Assembly (NCBI GenBank): GCA_039819065.1
Contig: JBCBSS010000157.1
Span: 1 to 17,775 of the forward strand
DNA from: JBCBSS01 sp039819065
GTDB taxonomy: Bacteria > Bacteroidota > Bacteroidia > Cytophagales > Cyclobacteriaceae
Reading direction: 5' to 3'
Length of the DNA stretch: 17,775 nucleotides
Shown one piece after another: positions 13,773-17,775 of this stretch. Made by a program: the position numbers and the translations under genes. Under the pieces are notes generated by a model. That model saw nothing but the letters and a program-made list of their open reading frames with translations. It was not told the origin of the DNA and searched no databases. Position 1 is the first letter of the stretch. Each line of letters starts with the position of its first letter.

Positions 13773-13788
13773 TTGAAAAATAAAGAAC

Positions 13789-14256
13789 ATGGAAATACAA
13801 ACATCAATACCACCCATTACCGGTCAGGAAGCGCTGACCGAGTCACACTCGCCATATGCTGCACTGGTACAGTTTTATCACGCCTTTAATGGTAGAAACC
13901 TAGATCTGATGGCAGCGAATTGGGCCAACACTTCAGACATTGCTATGGACAACCCGCTTGGAGGCATCATGCATGGCTGGGAGCATATCAAAGTCATCTA
14001 TGATCGCATCTTCAATGGGCCGGCAGAAGTCTATGTTGAATTCTACGATTATACCATACATGAAGCGCAAGAGATGTTCTACGCAGTAGGGCGGGAGAGA
14101 GGCCATTTTTGTATTGGTGATGATAGAATAGAGCTGGCCATACGCACTAGCAGGATCTTTAAGTGGATGAATAGTGCCTGGAGACAGGTACACCATCATG
14201 GTTCTATCGAAGACCCTGCATTATTAAAGACTTATCAAACATTAGTAAAATCATAA
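13789..14256 (+). CDS. NTF2/SnoaL-like small protein
   Basis: A 155-residue cytoplasmic protein of the NTF2-like (SnoaL/YybH-type) cone fold. The family pattern is visible: a first helix ALVQFYHAFNGRNLDLMAANW (25-45), then MDNPLGGIMHGWEHIKVIY (53-71), a beta-sheet stretch with VYVEFYDYTIHEA, and the closing strands FKWMNSAWRQVHHHGSIEDP (124-143). Members are isomerases, dehydratases or ligand-binding proteins for small organic molecules; the exact activity cannot be read. A run of three His at 135-137 near the cavity end is typical. It is the first gene after tetR, directly under O3, and 11 bases before the membrane protein gene, so it leads the regulated operon. Confidence 0.8.
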   Translation: MEIQTSIPPITGQEALTESHSPYAALVQFYHAFNGRNLDLMAANWANTSDIAMDNPLGGIMHGWEHIKVIYDRIFNGPAEVYVEFYDYTIHEAQEMFYAVGRERGHFCIGDDRIELAIRTSRIFKWMNSAWRQVHHHGSIEDPALLKTYQTLVKS

Positions 14257-14267
14257 CAATTAACACA

Positions 14268-14963
14268 ATGGAATATTTAGCAACTACTTACTATGTAATA
14301 GGCATCGATATCGTTGTTGCCTTGGTCACCCTGTGGCTTTTGAAAGCAGGTAAAGCCTCTAACACCGTGATCGCTATGACCGGGCTTTTTTCGGCACTAT
14401 GGATTGGTTTTCTACATTGGGTATTCAGTACTAAAAGCATCTTTCCGCCTGATATGAGTGGCTTTAGTTTTTACCTGATCATTCTAGGCGCCGTATTAGT
14501 ATCTGGTGTTCTGCTGTACATGTCACCTCCGAGGAAAACCTTCTTCAATTTAAGCCAGGAACAAATCCAAATGGTGCAAGGGCTTAGGGTTTTTGTAGGA
14601 GCAGGGTTTCTAATGGAAGGAAGTTTGCGGGTCATACCAAGTGGTTTTGGTATACTGGATGGCTATTTACACATTACTTCGGCCTTCCCGGCATTGATGG
14701 CTGCCATATGCTATGCAAAGGCCTATTCTTTCAAGAAAGATGTATTGTGGCTGGCCAATATCGTGGGCATTCTTGATCCCATCATTATAGTCACTGGCAT
14801 ATGCTTTTTCGTCTGGGGAGACATGGGCCCTCATCATAATATGATGTATGTTGTGTTCTATGCCGCTCCAATTATTCTATGGCTACACTTTGTATCGGTT
14901 TCCAAATTGATCAAGGAACAATCTACCGAAAAAGTGGGTGCTTCTAAAATAGCTACAGTATAG
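14268..14963 (+). CDS. Integral membrane protein of unknown function
   Basis: A 231-residue protein with about seven hydrophobic segments (roughly residues 7-27, 33-53, 66-86, 100-120, 132-150, 160-182 and 190-210) and a short polar tail. I do not recognise a named family. Conserved-looking features are GLRVFVGAGFLMEGSLRVIP (105-124), GYLHITSAFPALMAA (131-145) and GDMGPHHNM (184-192). The paired His at 189-190 and the membrane Glu at 118 could bind metal or a ligand, but that is speculation. It lies 11 bases after the NTF2-like gene and 3 bases before the DUF4286 gene, so it is an operon member under the predicted TetR operator. Confidence 0.7.
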   Translation: MEYLATTYYVIGIDIVVALVTLWLLKAGKASNTVIAMTGLFSALWIGFLHWVFSTKSIFPPDMSGFSFYLIILGAVLVSGVLLYMSPPRKTFFNLSQEQIQMVQGLRVFVGAGFLMEGSLRVIPSGFGILDGYLHITSAFPALMAAICYAKAYSFKKDVLWLANIVGILDPIIIVTGICFFVWGDMGPHHNMMYVVFYAAPIILWLHFVSVSKLIKEQSTEKVGASKIATV

Positions 14964-14966
14964 CCC

Positions 14967-15257
14967 ATGATTACCTATGAAGTAAAAATCACAGTGGAGA
15001 CAGCGGTAGTTTCATCCTGGCTACACTGGATGAAAACCGTTCACGTGCCAGATGTAATAGCAACAGGCTTGGTACGATCTTTTCAGATCATGCAATCTCG
15101 AGATCGATCGAATGAATTCACGTTTCATTATCATTTCGATCATCAGGATGATTTGGATGTCTATAACAAAGACTATGCACCCGCATTGAAGGCTCACCCT
15201 CAGGAAAAGTTTCCTGACAAGTTCAAAGCCGAAAGAGCTATTTATGACTGGATCTAA
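14967..15257 (+). CDS. DUF4286 family protein
   Basis: A 96-residue cytoplasmic protein. The start MITYEVKITV and WLHWMKTVHVPDVIATG (18-34) match the DUF4286 pattern, in which a strand is followed by W-x-x-WM-x-x-H-x-P-D-(V/M)-x-ATG. YNKDYAPALKAH (66-77) and FPDKFKAERAIYDWI (82-96) complete the domain at normal length. The fold is expected to be a ferredoxin-like dimeric alpha/beta barrel. No biochemical function is established to my knowledge. It starts 3 bases after the membrane protein stop and ends 11 bases before the YCII-like gene, a tight operon arrangement. Confidence 0.85.
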   Translation: MITYEVKITVETAVVSSWLHWMKTVHVPDVIATGLVRSFQIMQSRDRSNEFTFHYHFDHQDDLDVYNKDYAPALKAHPQEKFPDKFKAERAIYDWI

Positions 15258-15268
15258 AATGTCGAATC

Positions 15269-15631
15269 ATGAAACACATCATCACCATCTTTCTATTTAC
15301 TTTTATTTCGCACACTATGTCTGCACAAGAAACATCTACTTTTATCTATGAAATCAAGCTGTTGGAAAAGTATCGACATGTATCAAGCTGGACTGAGCGA
15401 GAACATAAAATTCAGCAACAGCATTTAGCCTACTTAGACTCGCTTACGAAGACGGGTAAATTGACCATGGCTGGCATTATTGATCAAGGGCTAGAGGAGC
15501 ATACTGGGTTTATCATACTCAAAACAACCGACTATCAAGAAGCTTATAGCATAAGCCAGGAAGACCCTTCTATTAAGCAGGGGATGATGACGGCCAGGTT
15601 ACGGCTGATCAATATTTATTTCAAAAACTGA
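15269..15631 (+). CDS. Exported YCII-like protein
   Basis: A 120-residue protein with a signal peptide (MKHIITIFLF to MSAQ, cleavage near residue 18-20). The mature part fits the YCII fold: the strand FIYEIKLLEKY, the helix QQHLAYLDSLTKTGKLTMAGI (50-70) with His52 at the position of the conserved YciI His, GFIILKTTDYQEAYSISQEDP (80-100), and a last strand RLRLINIYFKN. YciI-type proteins are dimeric alpha/beta barrels proposed to act on small molecules; an exported version is unusual compared with the cytoplasmic E. coli type. The start at 15269 gives the signal peptide; an ATG at 15259 is in another frame. It is the last tight member of the TetR-adjacent operon. Confidence 0.8.
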   Translation: MKHIITIFLFTFISHTMSAQETSTFIYEIKLLEKYRHVSSWTEREHKIQQQHLAYLDSLTKTGKLTMAGIIDQGLEEHTGFIILKTTDYQEAYSISQEDPSIKQGMMTARLRLINIYFKN

Positions 15632-15676
15632 CAGCCAGTTGATAGTGGTTTCGATCATAGTTACGTAATTAGTAAC

Positions 15677-16567
15677 ATGCGCCCTGTTCTTTATTTGATT
15701 GTGGCCACTATCTTCTGGGGTTTAAACTTTCACCTCGTCAAGATAATGCTACTCGAAACCAACGCATTTACCGCTGGTTTTTGGCGCTACCTGTTCGCGG
15801 TACCGGTGCTACTCATCTTCGCCTGGAAAGAACCTTTGCTTCGTTACTTCAAACACCCACAGGCTGTGGTATGGATAGGTATAGTCGGGTTGTTTGGCTT
15901 CAACTACTTCTTCTTCACGGGCATGAAATACACCGCGGCGATCAACGGTGCTTTGATCATCAGCCTGAATCCTGTCGTGACTCTGATTGTATCTCGTATC
16001 ATATTGAAGACTGCGATTACTTGGCTCAATGTCTTAGGTATTCTCATAGCCTTCTTTGGTGTTGTCATCCTGCTCACCAAAGGAAACCTGCTCGCACTAT
16101 CACAGATAGAATTCAATCAAGGCGATGTATATATATGGATCGCGAACATTCTGTTTTCCATCAATCACGTCATGGTCAAAAAGCATGCGGCTGTATTGCC
16201 AGTCAAAGTGATCACTACGTCCTCGGCCCTTGTTTGCTTAGTCTGCTTTGCTATTGCTTTTCCGATCACCAGTCCTATGTCGGTAGGTATGTCAGGTACT
16301 TACTGGATCAGCACCATTGTGGTAGGTATCGGGGGCACCTCTATCTCGTTTTACTTATGGAACCAGGGTATCAATAGGCTAGGTGCACCAACCGCTTCTT
16401 TATTCATGAATTTCGTACCGGTGTTTGCAGGGCTTAGCTCATTCTTCTTTGGTGAAAGCCTACAGTTCTACCACCTGTTGAGTCTCATCATAGTGATCGT
16501 TGGGCTTCTCACTATGAACCTACAGGCAATACGGACTTTTTCGTTGAAGCATCCAAAGACAGCCTAA
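15677..16567 (+). CDS. DMT-superfamily (EamA) transporter
   Basis: A 296-residue inner-membrane protein with ten hydrophobic segments in two EamA repeats. Features are IFWGLNFHLVKIML (12-25) in the first repeat, the FWRYLFAVP stretch, ALIISLNPVVTLIVSRIIL (92-110) closing the first half, ANILFSINHVMVKKH opening the second, and SLFMNFVPVFAGLSSFFFGE near the end. Family members export or import small metabolites such as amino acids, nucleosides or drugs; the substrate is unknown. It follows the YCII-like gene by 45 bases, so it may be read through from the TetR-controlled operon. The arms GTTAC (15660-15664) and GTAAC (15672-15676) directly abut the ATG and may be a separate control site. A second long open frame at 15781-16377 is a shadow. 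Confidence 0.9.
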   Translation: MRPVLYLIVATIFWGLNFHLVKIMLLETNAFTAGFWRYLFAVPVLLIFAWKEPLLRYFKHPQAVVWIGIVGLFGFNYFFFTGMKYTAAINGALIISLNPVVTLIVSRIILKTAITWLNVLGILIAFFGVVILLTKGNLLALSQIEFNQGDVYIWIANILFSINHVMVKKHAAVLPVKVITTSSALVCLVCFAIAFPITSPMSVGMSGTYWISTIVVGIGGTSISFYLWNQGINRLGAPTASLFMNFVPVFAGLSSFFFGESLQFYHLLSLIIVIVGLLTMNLQAIRTFSLKHPKTA

Positions 16568-16599
16568 TAATTGCCTTTAGATAAATCTAGCTCCCGATT

Positions 16600-16836
16600 T
16601 TAAGTAAGAGCATGTACTGTGATATAAACAGGAGGGCTGACAAACGCATTGATCAATATATATTTAGCATGTTTCCACTCTTTGGTATGAAGGATCAAGC
16701 CAAATAAGAGGTTAATCACAAACAAGGCAATCGCAAAAAACAACACGCCAAGACCATCCCTATAATCCCTTGGCATGAAAGAGGCAGACAAGCCAAACAA
16801 TATCAGATTAGCTATGAAAACTTTTAATAGTGTCAT
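16600..16836 (-). CDS. Small membrane protein of unknown function
   Basis: With the ATG at 16836 the protein has 78 residues; a TTG at 16848 would add MIYR and is less likely. It has two or three hydrophobic segments: LLKVFIANLILFGLSASF, then VLFFAIALFVINLLFGLIL, then a weaker one near the C terminus (ILINAFVSPPVYITVHAL). It is separated by basic/polar loops containing PRDYRDG and HTKEWKHAKY. I recognise no family. It lies 30 bases downstream of the 154-residue gene on the same strand and converges with the DMT transporter, with 32 bases between stops. Confidence 0.6.
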   Translation of the reverse strand: MTLLKVFIANLILFGLSASFMPRDYRDGLGVLFFAIALFVINLLFGLILHTKEWKHAKYILINAFVSPPVYITVHALT

Positions 16837-16866
16837 TCGGTAAATCAATTGACTTTATACCTTTAT

Positions 16867-17331
16867 TTATCTGCCAATTACTTCTATGTTTTTGTGGTAG
16901 GCGAATTGCCGGATTGTATTCTTAATGTCTGTCGATACTTCTTGTGGTGCACTGTAGAAAAGTGATTTCTTTTCTTTACCTAGAATGAAGTTAATGCGAT
17001 GATGATCCAATTCTATCACCTTGATCTTGTCCCAGTTAAGATTGGTTATTGGTCTGAATAAATCAAACTTGTATACGATCCCTTCTTCATCGAAAGCAAC
17101 GCGCTGTGCTCGCTTAGGATTTTGAGAAAGTAAGATGAAACTTAATATGAAGTATAGGGCACCAATGGCAATGATCGGTACCGAAAGGGTCATTAAGATG
17201 GCTTGATTGCTTTTGCCTGTGAGCTCCAGAATGCCGAAAGTAACGAAGAAAGCAGCTGTAGCGATAAAAAGAGTACGGGTGGCAAAGATGGTTTTGAGGT
17301 TGTTGCTTCGGAGGAAAATCGTTTTACGCAT
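16867..17331 (-). CDS. Membrane-anchored PH-like (STM3941-type) protein, paralogue A
   Basis: A 154-residue protein with a basic N terminus, two membrane segments (about 20-38 and 44-68, ending IGALYFILSFILLSQ) and a cytoplasmic C-terminal domain (about 70-154). The domain has FDEEGIVYKFDLFRPITNLNW (79-99), an all-beta opening with DKIKVIEL, then RINFILGKEKKSLFY, and a final helix IKNTIRQFAYHKNIEVIG. This resembles the PH-like layout of STM3941-type proteins (two membrane helices then a domain starting with 'GI...W..I..I'), but the assignment is only structural intuition. The C-terminal domain is about 50% identical to the partial gene at the window end (44 of 85 residues by hand), so the two arose by tandem duplication. 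Confidence 0.7.
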   Translation of the reverse strand: MRKTIFLRSNNLKTIFATRTLFIATAAFFVTFGILELTGKSNQAILMTLSVPIIAIGALYFILSFILLSQNPKRAQRVAFDEEGIVYKFDLFRPITNLNWDKIKVIELDHHRINFILGKEKKSLFYSAPQEVSTDIKNTIRQFAYHKNIEVIGR

Positions 17332-17357
17332 AGGGCTAGAGTTTGGTTAGTAAAAGA

Positions 17358-17373
17358 GTAACGCTGTAACGCT
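17358..17373. repeat. Perfect tandem 8-mer GTAACGCT x2
   Basis: GTAACGCT is repeated head to tail at 17358-17365 and 17366-17373, between the two paralogous genes and 27 bases upstream of the start of paralogue A. It may be a regulator site or a short slippage duplication. Confidence 0.45.
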
Positions 17374-17400
17374 GATCTTATTATAGCTTAACTCATTTTT

Positions 17401-17427
17401 ATGTTAGTATTACTATCATACTAACAT
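17401..17427. promoter_or_regulatory. Perfect 10-bp inverted repeat between tandem paralogues
   Basis: ATGTTAGTAT (17401-17410) and ATACTAACAT (17418-17427) are perfect complements around TACTATC. The arms are A/T-rich and no T-run follows on either strand, so an operator upstream of paralogue A is more likely than a terminator. It shares the 9-mer CATACTAAC with O1 at 13079, but its arms face the opposite way. Confidence 0.5.
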
Positions 17428-17487
17428 GATGCAAACTCGAAAAGTTGTTAATCCTTGATTTAGTAATGCTGATTGCGTCAAGCAAGA

Positions 17488-17775
17488 CTAGCCCCCGGTA
17501 ATGGTGATATTCCTGGAATCGGCAAATTCTCTTACGGTTTTCTTGATCTCGACGGAAACGCTATCCGGTGTAGTGTAAGAGAATGATTCTTTTCTGTCAA
17601 CAAGCGTAAAATTGATGCGATAGGGTCTTAGCTCTATGGTTTTTATTTTATCCCAAGCAATGCTGATGATAGGTTTAAATACATTGGATTTATAGCTTAT
17701 ACCTTGGTCATCAAAGGCCATGCGTTGTGCATACTTCGGGTTTTTGGTAAAAATGAAGTAACTCATAGTTAGGTA
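17488..17775 (-). CDS. PH-like (STM3941-type) protein, paralogue B, 5' partial
   Basis: The frame is open to the end of the window (minus-strand codons TAC, CTA, ACT precede the ATG at 17766), so the true start is outside. The visible ~95 residues start at the end of a membrane segment (YLTMSYFIFTKNPK) aligned with FILSFILLSQNPK of paralogue A, so the ATG at 17766 is internal and the N-terminal membrane part is off the window. The C-terminal domain has FDDQGISYKSNVFKPIISIAW, DKIKTIEL, RINFTLVDRKESF and IKKTVREFADSRNITITG, matching paralogue A position by position without gaps. Function unknown; presumably both duplicates do the same kind of job at the inner membrane. Confidence 0.75.
   Translation of the reverse strand, partial: YLTMSYFIFTKNPKYAQRMAFDDQGISYKSNVFKPIISIAWDKIKTIELRPYRINFTLVDRKESFSYTTPDSVSVEIKKTVREFADSRNITITGG

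Noticed and set aside
15660..15676. Fourth TetR operator before the DMT transporter
   Set aside because: It shares only AATTAGTA with O2; the outer half-sites AACATAC/GTATGTT are missing, so it is only a short separate inverted repeat.
15781..16377. 198-codon open frame on the plus strand
   Set aside because: It lies wholly inside the EamA transporter in another frame; its Cys/His/Arg-rich composition is that of a frame-shifted membrane protein gene.
17401..17427. Additional TetR operator between the paralogues
   Set aside because: It shares the 9-mer CATACTAAC with O1, but the arms are in the opposite arrangement and the centre differs.
1..17775. tRNA, rRNA, insertion sequence or phage genes
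   Set aside because: I looked for cloverleaf arms, rRNA-like conserved tracts, transposase motifs and phage proteins in the gene-free stretches and coding frames and saw none that hold up.

Overview
The window looks like a chromosomal segment of a Bacteroidota bacterium, most likely a marine or environmental member of the Cytophagales. The signs are lipoprotein signal peptides ending in Cys, A-rich start regions without Shine-Dalgarno sites, candidate promoters of the TTG / TAnnTTTG type, and families typical of that phylum (DUF3179 lipoprotein, DUF4286, secreted lipocalin-like repeats, lipoprotein pullulanase). No rRNA, tRNA, CRISPR array, prophage or intact insertion sequence was seen.

Layout. 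1-1855: the end of an outer-membrane beta-barrel gene translationally coupled (ATGA) to a DUF3179 lipoprotein, closed by a strong terminator. 2139-3847: a class II aldolase/adducin-fold protein and a bile acid:Na+ symporter-family (SBF) transporter. 3848-4274: a gene-free stretch with paired direct repeats, a possible short RNA and two hairpin terminators. 4275-5797: a small exported protein converging with an MFS transporter. 5996-7970 (minus): a short conserved-looking protein and a PhoD-like phosphatase lipoprotein. 7971-8536: a gene-free, repeat-rich stretch. 8537-9262 (minus) and 9409-12625 (plus): a duplicated lipocalin-like exported protein divergent from a lipoprotein type I pullulanase and a class C beta-lactamase-like serine hydrolase. 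12626-13147: a second, diverged copy of the 8059-8382 repeat, a pair of competing hairpins, and the control region of a TetR regulator. 13148-15631: the TetR gene and four small genes (NTF2/SnoaL-like, membrane protein, DUF4286, exported YCII-like), followed by a DMT transporter. 16600-17775 (minus): a small membrane protein and two tandem paralogous membrane-anchored proteins, the last running off the window.

The most interesting unit is the TetR locus. A 20-bp palindrome (AACATACYAATTRGTATGTT) occurs twice in front of the tetR gene and once in front of the next gene, and two of the copies are exact reverse complements over 22 bp. This predicts an autoregulated repressor that also controls the adjacent small-protein operon. 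The genes that follow are small alpha/beta-barrel or cone-fold proteins plus an integral membrane protein, which suggests handling of a small hydrophobic or reactive molecule; the substrate cannot be read from the sequence.

The second notable signal is a composite intergenic repeat (A-rich GACATAA block, a 31-nt core identical between copies, then a GTAGAAATA block and tail) present as two diverged copies, one of which folds into nested long inverted repeats.
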